Shown: piece after piece, positions 26,916 to 35,557 of the stretch
How positions within the stretch are numbered: position 1 is the first letter of the stretch
How the letters are laid out: each line of letters opens with the position of its first letter
Assembly (NCBI RefSeq): GCF_014863545.1
Contig: NZ_CP062260.1
Location: forward strand, 5,101,501 to 5,165,500
From: Paenibacillus sp. JNUCC32
GTDB taxonomy: Bacteria; Bacillota; Bacilli; Paenibacillales; Paenibacillaceae
Reading direction: 5' to 3'
Length of the DNA stretch: 64,000 bases
The notes under the pieces: generated by a model
What the model saw: only the letters and a program-made list of their open reading frames with translations
Databases searched by the model: none
What the model was told of the DNA's origin: nothing
Made by a program: the position numbers and the translations under genes

Positions 26916-29204
26916 ATGACCTGGAATATATCAAATCCTGATTTGTCGCAGCAAGCCCTGCTGAATATGGAAAGTATTTTTGCACTCGGCAACGGTTACC
27001 TGGGTGTGCGCGGCAACTTCGAAGAAGGCTACGGCGAGCGCCTGTCCACCATTCGCGGCACCTACCTGAACGCTTTCCACGACGTGATTGAAATCCCTTA
27101 CGGCGAGAAGCTCTTCGCCTTTCCCGATACACAGCAAAAGCTCGTTAACAATATTGATGCCCAAACGGTCCTGATCTATTTAGGCGACGAGGAAGAACCT
27201 TTCCGCCTGGATCACGGAACGATCACTGCCCATGAACGCCGCCTGCATATGGACAAGGGGTATTCCGAACGAATCGTGCAGTGGAAATCGCCCGAGGGCA
27301 AAGAGCTCAAGCTGACCTTCCGCCGTCTGGTGTCCTTTGCGCACCGCGAGCTGTTCGCCATCGACGTTCGGATGGAGCCGGTCAATTTCAACGGCCAGGT
27401 TCGCATCGTTTCCACCGTGAACGGCAACGTGAAGAACTACACCAATGCCAACGATCCCCGGGTAGGCGCAGGGCATGCGGAACGGATGACCGTCATCGAT
27501 GCCGGCGTCAAGGGCAGTGATGCCTATGTCGTAGACGAGACGATGGCGTCCAAGCTGCGTGCCGCTTGCGTGACCCGTCATCGCTTGAATGCCGATGCGG
27601 ACATTCAGCTCGAAGCCGGAACTGGAGAGGTTACCTTCACGGCTGTCCTTCCATTGACCGGACCGATCCACTTTACGAAATACAATCTGTATACCGACAG
27701 TCTTCGTCACGGGCAAGAGATGATCGAGCGCGGCATTCAGCTGCAGGAGGAGTTGAAGGATACTTCGTTCGAGGACTTGCTTGCCGAGCAGGGCGAGTAT
27801 CTGAACGACTACTGGAAGTCGGCTGACGTCGTGATTCAGAACGATGACCAGCTCCAGGAAGGCATCCGCTTCAATCTATTCCAGCTGCTGCAATCCGCCG
27901 GACGGGACAAACACAGCAACATTTCCGCCAAAGGACTGAGCGGCGAAGGTTATGAAGGCCATTATTTCTGGGACACGGAGATTTACATGTTCCCGGTATT
28001 TCTGATGACGCAGCCGGACATTGCGCGCCAGCTGCTGCTGTATCGTTATTCCACGCTGGAGCAGGCGAGAGACAGAGCGCGGGAAATGGGACACCGGCAA
28101 GGGGCGCTGTTCCCGTGGCGCACGATCTCCGGAACGGAATGCTCCTCCTTCTTCCCTTCGGGAACGGCGCAATACCATATCAGCGCAGATATCGCCTACA
28201 GCTATATTCAGAATTATCTCGCCGAGCAGGACCGGGATTTCCTCTTGTCCTACGGGGCCGAGGTGTTGATCGAAACCGCCCGCCTGTGGGCCGACATCGG
28301 CCATTATTATAACGGCGCTTTCCATATCGATGAGGTGACGGGGCCGGATGAGTATACCTGCTGCGTGAACAACAATTATTACACAAACGTTATGGCAAAG
28401 CATAACCTGAAATGGGCCGCCAAAAGCTGCGCCATTCTGGAGTCCTACGATGCACAAGGCTTCAAATCCCTGTGCGGCCGGCTTGGCGTAACCGCGGATG
28501 AAATCTCCGCTTGGGCGAAAGCGGCGGACGCCATGCTGCTCCCGTATGATGAAGCACTCGGCATTAACCCGCAGGACGATACGTTCCTTCGCAAAGCGGT
28601 ATGGGATTTCGAGAACACGCCGGAGGACAAATATCCGCTGCTGCTGAACTATCACCCGCTCACCATTTACCGTTATCAGGTGTGCAAACAAGCGGATACG
28701 GTGCTCGCCCACTTCCTGCTGGAAGACGAGCAAAGCTGGGAAACGATCCAGCGTTCGTATGATTACTATGAAGGCATCACGACGCATGATTCGTCGCTGT
28801 CTTCCTGCATCTTCAGCATCATGGCCTCAAAGATCGGCAATATGGACAAAGCGTATGAGTACTTCATCGAGACGGCACGCCTCGACCTGGACAATACGCA
28901 CGGCAACACGAAGGACGGCCTGCACATGGCCAACATGGGCGGCACCTGGATGTCGATCGTCTACGGCTTTGCCGGCATGCGTCTGAAGGAAAGCGGACTT
29001 TCCCTCTCCCCGGCCATTCCGAAGGACTGGGAGAAGTATGCGTTCCGCTTGAACTTCCGCGGCCGTCTCATCGGCGTAAACATCGAGAAGGACGGCGTGA
29101 CCTTGGAGATCGTCGAAGGCGAATCCATCGAGATCAAGCTGTACGACGAGGCCGTAACGCTTGAAGCCGGGAAACCTGTGAAACATGCGCTGCAGAGCAA
29201 ATAA
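26916..29204 (+). CDS. GH65 disaccharide phosphorylase (maltose/kojibiose phosphorylase family)
   Basis: The 762-residue protein spans the full GH65 length. An N-terminal beta sandwich (about 1-260; ESIFALGNGYLGVRGNFEE) precedes an (alpha/alpha)6 barrel with YEGHYFWDTEIYMFPVF and the catalytic loop TGPDEYTCCVNNNYYTN, where E479 is the expected general acid. A C-terminal beta domain closes it. The enzyme cleaves an alpha-linked disaccharide with phosphate, giving beta-glucose-1-phosphate; maltose, trehalose, kojibiose and nigerose specificities cannot be separated by eye. Beta-phosphoglucomutase is encoded just downstream and would convert that product to glucose-6-phosphate, supporting the call. 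It is cytoplasmic. Confidence 0.94.
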   Translation: MTWNISNPDLSQQALLNMESIFALGNGYLGVRGNFEEGYGERLSTIRGTYLNAFHDVIEIPYGEKLFAFPDTQQKLVNNIDAQTVLIYLGDEEEPFRLDHGTITAHERRLHMDKGYSERIVQWKSPEGKELKLTFRRLVSFAHRELFAIDVRMEPVNFNGQVRIVSTVNGNVKNYTNANDPRVGAGHAERMTVIDAGVKGSDAYVVDETMASKLRAACVTRHRLNADADIQLEAGTGEVTFTAVLPLTGPIHFTKYNLYTDSLRHGQEMIERGIQLQEELKDTSFEDLLAEQGEYLNDYWKSADVVIQNDDQLQEGIRFNLFQLLQSAGRDKHSNISAKGLSGEGYEGHYFWDTEIYMFPVFLMTQPDIARQLLLYRYSTLEQARDRAREMGHRQGALFPWRTISGTECSSFFPSGTAQYHISADIAYSYIQNYLAEQDRDFLLSYGAEVLIETARLWADIGHYYNGAFHIDEVTGPDEYTCCVNNNYYTNVMAKHNLKWAAKSCAILESYDAQGFKSLCGRLGVTADEISAWAKAADAMLLPYDEALGINPQDDTFLRKAVWDFENTPEDKYPLLLNYHPLTIYRYQVCKQADTVLAHFLLEDEQSWETIQRSYDYYEGITTHDSSLSSCIFSIMASKIGNMDKAYEYFIETARLDLDNTHGNTKDGLHMANMGGTWMSIVYGFAGMRLKESGLSLSPAIPKDWEKYAFRLNFRGRLIGVNIEKDGVTLEIVEGESIEIKLYDEAVTLEAGKPVKHALQSK

Positions 29205-29405
29205 CGATGTTTAGGCATTAAATGCTTACCTTCCCTAAGCGCAGGGCATCACTCCCGGTTTGCGAGGAAAACGATCGATCGTCAAATTTTTCGACATAGT
29301 TTTCTATGAAAACAGACCGCGATAAACCGTCATTTTTCTTGCGATATCCGGAAGTCCCCGTTTCGGGCTTATACTTTCTGATATCTCAAAAAGGAGCTAT
29401 AAGAT

Positions 29406-30080
29406 ATGAATGAAACACGCAAGCTGAAGGCTGCCATCTTTGACTTGGACGGCGTCATTACCGATACCGCGGAGTATCATTATCAGGCATGGAAAGCTAC
29501 GGCAACCGAGCTGGGCATTCCCTTCACGAGAGAATTCAACGAGAATCTCAAAGGGGTATCCCGCATGGATTCCCTGAAGCTCCTGTTAAGCCAGGCGGAG
29601 ACGCCTGTAAACTATTCCGATGAAGAGCTGGTACAGCTGGCTGACCGCAAAAATAAGCGGTACGTCGAGCTGATCGAAACGATCACGCCAGCCGACCTGC
29701 TGCCAGGGATAACGAAGTTTGTCTCAGACATCCGGTCGGCCGGCCTGAAGACCGGCATCGCGTCCGCCAGCAAAAACGCCATCGCCGTGCTTACACGGCT
29801 TGGGGTCATGGACCAGTTCGACGTGATCGTCGACGTAACCAAGCTGAAGAACAATAAACCGGACCCGGAAATATTCCTCACCGCTGCCGCAGAGCTTGGC
29901 GTAGAGCCTGCCGACTGCATCGGCGTGGAAGATGCCGCCTCCGGCGTTGACGCCATCAAGGGCGCCGGCATGTTCGCCGTCGCGATCGGCAACGCCGCGC
30001 ATTTCCCGCATGCGGATATCGTGCTGTCCAGCACGAAGGAGCTGAATTTCCGTGAGCTGGCGCAGAAATTCGAAGGTTGA
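29406..30080 (+). CDS. pgmB: Beta-phosphoglucomutase
   Basis: This 224-residue HAD-superfamily protein starts AAIFDLDGVITDTAEYHYQAWKATA: D14-type nucleophile and D16-type acid/base in FDLDGVITD, with the beta-PGM-specific TAEYHYQAWK cap entry. The sequence SRMDSLKLLL and the late motifs GIASASKNA, KLKNNKPDPEIFL and GVEDAASGVDAIKGAGM complete the family pattern. It interconverts beta-glucose-1-phosphate and glucose-6-phosphate. AAGGAG lies upstream of the ATG. It follows the GH65 gene after a 200-base gap, in which I see only short inverted repeats such as GTTTTC-TAT-GAAAAC, and is closed by a terminator. Confidence 0.94.
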   Translation: MNETRKLKAAIFDLDGVITDTAEYHYQAWKATATELGIPFTREFNENLKGVSRMDSLKLLLSQAETPVNYSDEELVQLADRKNKRYVELIETITPADLLPGITKFVSDIRSAGLKTGIASASKNAIAVLTRLGVMDQFDVIVDVTKLKNNKPDPEIFLTAAAELGVEPADCIGVEDAASGVDAIKGAGMFAVAIGNAAHFPHADIVLSSTKELNFRELAQKFEG

Positions 30081-30091
30081 TAAAGAAATGT

Positions 30092-30120
30092 AAGGGTGCT
30101 CCTAAGGGAGCACCCTTTTT
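30092..30120 (+). terminator. Terminator after pgmB
   Basis: AAGGGTGCTCC and GGGAGCACCCTT form a stable hairpin with a three-base loop, followed by a T-run. Confidence 0.92.
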
Positions 30121-30246
30121 CGTATGCCCTCCCATTTTTTGCAACCACCCGCCATCTTCGTTAGACTGTAGTTGGTAGTGAGTACAGTAACCTTCCGGTA
30201 TGTAAGCATGAGCATCATATCGAGAATACGATAAAGGGGACTTTCC

Positions 30247-31209
30247 ATGGAACAGGCTGTCTTGGATCAAGGGGCCGAACGATTCGGCCGAGGTTCTTAT
30301 TCGCTGAAGTTACTTGGGGGATTCGATCAGAATGTATTTGAATACAACGGTGAAGACGGACGACGCTTCATTATGAAATTCCTGGACGCGTCCAAATACC
30401 GCAAAGCCTCGATCATTCGCGAGCTGACGTGGATGGCCTATCTCGCCGAGCAGGGTCTGAACATGGCGGTGTCCATTCGATCTGCTCAGGATCTTCTTAT
30501 TGAAGAGGTAACCCATAAATCCAAGCGATACCATGTCATTGCCTTTACGAAGGCTCCCGGCAGCCCGTTAACGGATGTAACATCGGATTTTGCGATAATC
30601 AAGCAGTGGGGACGCGGGATGGGCCGTATGCATAAGCTCGGCAAAAAGGACGCCACCGCTTCCTCACTCGTGCATCGAATGGCGTTTCCCCAGTGGAATG
30701 ATCATGTGATTTTTACCGATGCGTTCCCGGAGGCTGCAGGTGAAAGAGTCCATAGGCAGTGGACGCAGTATCTTAAGGAATTGGAGTCCCTCCCGCAGGA
30801 TGAGGAAGGCTACGGCATCGTCCACAATGACCTCCACCATCACAACTTTCACGTACATAACGGGGAGATCATCTTTTTCGATTTCGGAGATGTCTCGTAC
30901 CATTGGTTCGCCTACGATATCGCCATCGCCATCTATCATGCGGTTCAGACGGTTTCGGAAAACCGGAAAGCCGAGTTTGTGGCCCGATTCTTCGACTCGT
31001 TCTTATCCGGCTATCTTCAAGAGAATACGCTGAGCGAGGAATGGATCCAGCGGATCCCGTTGTTCATCGACTTTCGTAATATCTACTCCTATGTCTACTT
31101 CGCCAAATTCGTAAATTGGAATGAGATGGATGAACGCACCCGGAAATATCTGTTAGCGATGAAAGCGGATATTGAGGCAGGCAAATCCGTTGTAAAGCTG
31201 TCTATTTAA
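30247..31209 (+). CDS. Aminoglycoside-phosphotransferase-fold kinase-like protein
   Basis: The 320-residue protein has the APH/ChoK protein-kinase-like fold: RRFIMKFLDASKYRKASIIRELTWMAYL (ATP-lysine and glutamate), the Brenner-type catalytic loop GIVHNDLHHHNFHV (D about 197) and the metal-binding IIFFDFGDVSYHWFAYDIA. Such proteins phosphorylate small molecules, including homoserine, choline, fructosamines or antibiotics. Nothing here points to antibiotic resistance. AAGGGGACTTTCC precedes the ATG. It may be cotranscribed with the small membrane-anchored protein that starts 24 bases downstream. Confidence 0.85.
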   Translation: MEQAVLDQGAERFGRGSYSLKLLGGFDQNVFEYNGEDGRRFIMKFLDASKYRKASIIRELTWMAYLAEQGLNMAVSIRSAQDLLIEEVTHKSKRYHVIAFTKAPGSPLTDVTSDFAIIKQWGRGMGRMHKLGKKDATASSLVHRMAFPQWNDHVIFTDAFPEAAGERVHRQWTQYLKELESLPQDEEGYGIVHNDLHHHNFHVHNGEIIFFDFGDVSYHWFAYDIAIAIYHAVQTVSENRKAEFVARFFDSFLSGYLQENTLSEEWIQRIPLFIDFRNIYSYVYFAKFVNWNEMDERTRKYLLAMKADIEAGKSVVKLSI

Positions 31210-31233
31210 TAAGAGAAGGAAGATTGCTCTGCC

Positions 31234-31743
31234 ATGAAACCTAAATCCAAACATCTCCGCCGGCTCGGGTATTGGGGCCTGGGGCTGCTCCTCTCGTCCA
31301 TCCTTCTATGCCTGCTGTTCCTTCGCCCCACGCCCATCAAGGTGGGTGGATTTACGTCCTCTGCGGATGAAAATACCATGATCTTCGAAGTGATGAATAA
31401 GGGATTCGCCGATGTGAAGCTGCTGGACGTGCGGGTGAATAATGGCATGAAGCCCGCCAAGGCCGAGCTGGGCGTCAGTTATTCCCTTCATCTGGTCGGC
31501 GGCGAGGGCCTTGATGAAGATCCCGATATCGAATTCGTCGATATTCGGGAGGTGCCGTTAAAGCCCGAGCTCATGCCGGACGAGAAGAGAGCCGCCCTCG
31601 ATCAAGGTTCGCGGATTCCGCTTAATTACGGCATCCGTCTTTATAACAATCAGCCCATCACGCAGATTGAAGTGAAATATAAGTATGGATGGATCACTTT
31701 TACGAGAGAGATGCCGATGGGGCGATTTTTTAACAAACCTTAA
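31234..31743 (+). CDS. Membrane-anchored protein of unknown function
   Basis: The 169-residue protein has a basic N-terminus (MKPKSKHLRRLGY), one membrane helix (about residues 14-31, WGLGLLLSSILLCLLFL) and an extracellular beta-rich remainder (PIKVGGFTSSADENTMIFEVMN...). No lipobox or catalytic motif is visible and I do not recognise a family. The ATG has GAAGGAAG about 14 bases upstream, longer than normal. It sits directly behind the kinase-like gene, perhaps in the same transcript. Confidence 0.7.
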   Translation: MKPKSKHLRRLGYWGLGLLLSSILLCLLFLRPTPIKVGGFTSSADENTMIFEVMNKGFADVKLLDVRVNNGMKPAKAELGVSYSLHLVGGEGLDEDPDIEFVDIREVPLKPELMPDEKRAALDQGSRIPLNYGIRLYNNQPITQIEVKYKYGWITFTREMPMGRFFNKP

Positions 31744-31839
31744 TCATCAAAGATGTGTTGCTGATAGTATAGCTTACCTACGATACAATCTCCGACCAAC
31801 GGGATAACGTCTTCTCAAAAATAATATAGGCGATAAAAA

Positions 31840-31860
31840 ACCGGGCTGCAGCAGCCCGGT
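31840..31860 (-). terminator. Terminator of the GIY-YIG gene
   Basis: ACCGGGCT and AGCCCGGT pair around a short loop, with a run of six T on the minus strand (plus-strand A-run at 31835-31840). Confidence 0.85.
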
Positions 31861-31871
31861 TCATGATCCAA

Positions 31872-32978
31872 TTAAGATGACACAACATAATGATTCATAA
31901 AATCCCGCAGTGCAGCCTCCATATCAGGCTCCCCACCGTCTTCGAGCCATGAATCCTGAAGAACAAGATAGCGGCAGGCGCTGCTCTGCAAATAGCTGTA
32001 GATGATTTGTGCAGCATCGATATCTTGCCGGGTAACCTCAGTAGATTCGCATTCCAAATCACTCGTGAAATAGCTGAGGATCAAGGCTTTGACCCTCAGC
32101 CTCAACGTTTCAATGTCCGCCGTGGTAGCCACAGAGCATCGCTCGCTGTGCAGCACAACGTTCCCCTTTATCAGGAATAACTTGATCGTATCTTCGTTTA
32201 AATACTCGTAGACAACGATGCTGTGTTTCTCTTCGGCGAACTCGATCACTTGCCGTTTACTTAAGAGCAAGTTCACCGCCTCCATGCCGTCCCTGTATTT
32301 TGCAGCCTGCTCAAAATCGAAACGCTCTGCGGCGCCCAGCATGGTTCGCTCCATTTCATCATATAAACGTCGGTCGTCCCCTTGAAGCAGAGCAATGAAT
32401 CGATCCATGATTTCATCAAATTGCCGCGCGGTTTCGCCGCCAAGACACTTGCCAAGACAGAGGCCAATCGAATAATTCAAGCAGGGAGTATTTGCCGAAG
32501 AAGCGGCAGGTGCATGATTGCAGGCGATTTTACAGCATTCCTTAACCTTCTGCACTGCATGTTCAAGACTATGTCTGCTGGCTGTATAGGGGCCGAAACA
32601 ACGAGACGGTTCGTGACTGCCTTCATCCAGTGTATCCGTAAATTCCAGCCATCGCCAATCTCGTTTTTGCCGCACTACGATATAACTATAACCTAGCGGA
32701 TTTTTCATCTTGCGGTTATACATCGGCTTTATGTCCTGAATGAGCCTGCATTCCAGCATGAACGCCTCAAACTCCGTGTCGGTGACGATATGCTCCAGGT
32801 CTTTGACATGCTGAACCAGCCTCTTCACTTTTGGGGAGTGCGATTTATTGTTGTAAAAATACGATTGTACTCTCTTCTTGAGACTTTTGGATTTGCCAAC
32901 GTAAATGACCGTTCCCCGCGAATCTCTCATGAGATATACGCCCGGCGACAGCGGCAGCTCTTGTATTTTTGTTTTCAT
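31872..32978 (-). CDS. UvrC-like GIY-YIG nuclease lacking the C-terminal half
   Basis: The 368-residue protein matches the first half of UvrC. It has a GIY-YIG domain (LPLSPGVYLMRDSRGTVIYVGKSKSLKKRVQSYF, glutamate in TEFEAFMLECRLI), a cysteine cluster (CCKIAC, then PCLNYSIGLCLGKCLGG, the pattern that holds an iron-sulphur cluster in UvrC), and a UVR motif (MLGAAERFDFEQAAKYRDGMEAV). The RNase H-like second nuclease and the HhH domains of full UvrC (about 600 residues) are missing; the final 110 residues have no family I recognise. It may incise DNA on one side only, as E. coli Cho does. I start at the ATG at 32978, which aligns with UvrC starts. It is monocistronic. Confidence 0.85.
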   Translation of the reverse strand: MKTKIQELPLSPGVYLMRDSRGTVIYVGKSKSLKKRVQSYFYNNKSHSPKVKRLVQHVKDLEHIVTDTEFEAFMLECRLIQDIKPMYNRKMKNPLGYSYIVVRQKRDWRWLEFTDTLDEGSHEPSRCFGPYTASRHSLEHAVQKVKECCKIACNHAPAASSANTPCLNYSIGLCLGKCLGGETARQFDEIMDRFIALLQGDDRRLYDEMERTMLGAAERFDFEQAAKYRDGMEAVNLLLSKRQVIEFAEEKHSIVVYEYLNEDTIKLFLIKGNVVLHSERCSVATTADIETLRLRVKALILSYFTSDLECESTEVTRQDIDAAQIIYSYLQSSACRYLVLQDSWLEDGGEPDMEAALRDFMNHYVVSS

Positions 32979-33057
32979 TTTGACTGTCGATCCTCTCAAC
33001 GAATCTATTAAACATGGCGTTTTCGTCACTTCCAAGATACCATAAACACACCAAAAA

Positions 33058-33099
33058 GCACCACATTCACGGGCTGATTCAACTCGCTGAACGTGGTGC
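33058..33099 (-). terminator. Terminator after the AraC-family gene
   Basis: GCACCACATTCA and TGAACGTGGTGC pair with one mismatch; the minus strand continues with TTTTT. Confidence 0.7.
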
Positions 33100-33162
33100 C
33101 TATCATTTCAATACAGCTTTTTCTAGTAAACCTGAAAGAAAAAAGACATAGCCATAATCCCT

Positions 33163-34029
33163 CTAACTTCGCATTCGATACTGCTGCCGGTAGGCTCTCG
33201 GCGACAGCTGAACCGTCCGCTTGAACATCTTCCCAAAATGGGAGAAGTTGCTGAAGCCCGATCGCCAGGCGATATCCGTGATGGAATCATCGCTCTCCCG
33301 CAGGAGACGCTGCGCTTCCTTGACCCGAAGCAGGTTGAGATAATCGCTGAAGGTAAATCCCGTCGTCTGCTTGAACAGCCGGCTGAGATAGTGGGGGCTG
33401 ATCCGGAACGCCTCCGCTACCTCGGGCAGCGTTAAGGCCTGCCGGTAGTTGTCGTTAAGATACCGTACGACCGCCTGGGTCTTCGGATGAAGGACCGGCT
33501 CCGTATCGGCCGAACGGACCGTGCCCAGATGCCGGCTGCGGTAGGCAAAGAGCAGCAATTCGACCGTTCGGTGCCGAAGCAGCCAGCTGCTTCCGGCTTG
33601 AGGATGGATCATCTCATTCACCATGTCGCCGACCATTCGCTCCACCGCTTCACTCGCTGGCGAAGGAAGTCTTAGAATCGGAACATCCCAACCGAACGGC
33701 TCCTTCAGCCCCTCGGCCAGTTCAGGCGGTACGGTCAAATCCGCGAACAATTCCGGGCTTAAGTAGAGGACAAGGCGATCATGGTCGGGCCGCCCGCTGT
33801 CCAGCGTCTTATGAACGGCATTTCGGTCCACGAAGACAAGATCGCCGGCTCGAACCCGGTAAGAACGGTCCTTGATGAAGTAGATCCGCTCGCCCGATAA
33901 CAGGTAATACAGCTCGTAATGATCGTGAAGATGGTCAACCGTCATCGAGAAATATCCAATACGGCGGTCATATTCAATGTCCAAATATCCGGTGGGATCA
34001 TGGTAATCCGCTCGAAACGGCTTCGTCAT
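33163..34029 (-). CDS. AraC-family regulator with N-terminal cupin domain
   Basis: The protein has 288 residues. The N-terminal half is cupin-like (HDHYELYYLLSGERIYFIKDRSYRVRAGDLVFVDRNAVHK), a typical sugar-binding domain. The C-terminus (about 185-285) has both AraC helix-turn-helix units (LTLPEVAEAFRISPHYLSRLFKQTTGFTFSDYL and ITDIAWRSGFSNFSHFGKMFKRTVQLSPRAYR). GGGGGCAGCGAC precedes the ATG. It is divergent from the oxidoreductase gene at 34155 with a cre-like site between them, and probably controls it. Confidence 0.9.
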   Translation of the reverse strand: MTKPFRADYHDPTGYLDIEYDRRIGYFSMTVDHLHDHYELYYLLSGERIYFIKDRSYRVRAGDLVFVDRNAVHKTLDSGRPDHDRLVLYLSPELFADLTVPPELAEGLKEPFGWDVPILRLPSPASEAVERMVGDMVNEMIHPQAGSSWLLRHRTVELLLFAYRSRHLGTVRSADTEPVLHPKTQAVVRYLNDNYRQALTLPEVAEAFRISPHYLSRLFKQTTGFTFSDYLNLLRVKEAQRLLRESDDSITDIAWRSGFSNFSHFGKMFKRTVQLSPRAYRQQYRMRS

Positions 34030-34073
34030 GTCGCTGCCCCCTTTTCTTGGATTATAGCAAAATATGCGGCATT

Positions 34074-34087
34074 TGAAAGCGATTACG
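34074..34087. promoter_or_regulatory. cre-like (CcpA) site
   Basis: TGAAAGCGATTACG matches the consensus TGWAARCGYTNWCW at 12 of 14 positions. It lies between the divergent AraC and oxidoreductase genes. Confidence 0.5.
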
Positions 34088-34154
34088 CATAAAATGCGGC
34101 GAAAGCAGTGCTCCCTTGTTATAGGCTAGAGTTATATTCAAGGAGGCGATAGAG

Positions 34155-35444
34155 ATGAGTGACAAGAAACGCTATGTATTGGTCGGTACCGGCGGCCGCG
34201 CCGAATTTTTTTATGGCGCCCTGGCCCAAAACTTCCGCGACAAATCCGAGCTTGCTGCCTTTTGCGATATCAATCAAACCCGCATGAATTACGCGAATCA
34301 GCTGCTGCGGGAAAAATATAAATACGCCGAGGTGCCTACCTACCCCGCGGACCAATTCGACCGGATGATCGAGAACGAGAAGCCCGACTTCGTCATCGTG
34401 ACCAGCATCGACCGGACCCATCACAAGTATATTATCCGCGCGATGGAGCTTGGATGCGATGTCGTGACCGAGAAGCCGATGACGATCGACGAGGAAAAAT
34501 GCCAGGCCATCCTGGATGCAGCCAAGCGGACCGGACAGAACATCAGGGTCACCTTCAACTACCGTTACGCCCCCCACCATACCAAGGTACGGGAATTGAT
34601 CATGAACGATACCATCGGCCAGGTGACCTCGGTTCATTTCGAATGGCTGCTGAATACCCGCCACGGCGCGGACTACTTCCGGCGCTGGCACCGGGACAAG
34701 CGGAACAGCGGCGGATTGCTCGTCCATAAATCCACCCATCACTTCGACCTGGTCAACTTCTGGATCGGGTCCCATCCTGAAACCGTTTTCGCATTTGGCG
34801 ATCTCATGTATTATGGTAGAGAGAATGCCGAAGCGCGGGGCGTTACGCAATTCTATAATCGCGCGACCGGCAACAAGGTTGCGAAAGAGGACCCTTTTGC
34901 GCTCCATCTGGATTCCGATGCGCATCTCAAAGCCATGTACCTGGATGCCGAGCCGGAGGACGGCTACCAGCGGGACCAAAGCGTATTCGGGGACGGCATC
35001 AACATTGAAGATACGATGGGCGTCCTCGTGCGATATCAGAACAAGGCCATTTTAACGTATTCGCTGGTCGCCTATCAGCCGTGGGAAGGCTATCGCATCG
35101 CCATCAACGGCACCAAAGGCCGGATCGAGATGAACATCGTCGAACAATCCTACGTCAATTCACTGGGCGACAAGAGCCTGGAAGGCGCGTTAATCGGGAA
35201 AACGCTGCGGGTGCTTCCGATGTTCGATGCCCCGTACGAGGTTCACGTCGAGGAGCAGCAGGGCGGACATGGCGGGGGCGACCCGGTGCTGCTGAATGAT
35301 CTGTTCGGGGAACCGGTGGAAGATCCTTATGCCCGCGCGGCCAACCATATCGATGGGGCGAGATCCATACTGACAGGAATTGCAGCCAACCGCGCCATCG
35401 CCACCGGCATGCCTGTACGAATCGGTAATTTGGTTCGTTTCTAA
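34155..35444 (+). CDS. Gfo/Idh/MocA-family oxidoreductase
   Basis: The protein has 429 residues. The Rossmann domain (about 1-125) has YVLVGTGGRAEFFYGAL, then an acidic residue after beta-2 (AFCDINQTRMNYAN), and the family lysine motif VTEKPMTIDEEKCQAIL. The C-terminal part carries the beta-sheet substrate domain, with NSGGLLVHKSTHHFDLVNFWIG giving the catalytic histidine pair. It is an NAD(P)-dependent sugar or cyclitol dehydrogenase; the substrate is unknown. AAGGAGG lies ahead of the ATG. It is at the larger end of the family (usual length 330-400) and is closed by its own terminator before the YesM/YesN genes. Confidence 0.9.
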   Translation: MSDKKRYVLVGTGGRAEFFYGALAQNFRDKSELAAFCDINQTRMNYANQLLREKYKYAEVPTYPADQFDRMIENEKPDFVIVTSIDRTHHKYIIRAMELGCDVVTEKPMTIDEEKCQAILDAAKRTGQNIRVTFNYRYAPHHTKVRELIMNDTIGQVTSVHFEWLLNTRHGADYFRRWHRDKRNSGGLLVHKSTHHFDLVNFWIGSHPETVFAFGDLMYYGRENAEARGVTQFYNRATGNKVAKEDPFALHLDSDAHLKAMYLDAEPEDGYQRDQSVFGDGINIEDTMGVLVRYQNKAILTYSLVAYQPWEGYRIAINGTKGRIEMNIVEQSYVNSLGDKSLEGALIGKTLRVLPMFDAPYEVHVEEQQGGHGGGDPVLLNDLFGEPVEDPYARAANHIDGARSILTGIAANRAIATGMPVRIGNLVRF

Positions 35445-35477
35445 GCCGTACACGGCTGCTCCAAGCATTTTTCCTTC

Positions 35478-35507
35478 AAAGGCTGCGTATTTTGCGCAGC
35501 CTTTTTT
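35478..35507 (+). terminator. Terminator after the oxidoreductase gene
   Basis: AAAGGCTGCG and CGCAGCCTTT form a 10-bp stem followed by TTTTTT. Confidence 0.9.
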
Positions 35508-35557
35508 CACATGTCGCAGACCGCCTAGAAATCCGCTTTTCGAAAAGGAGGAAATGG

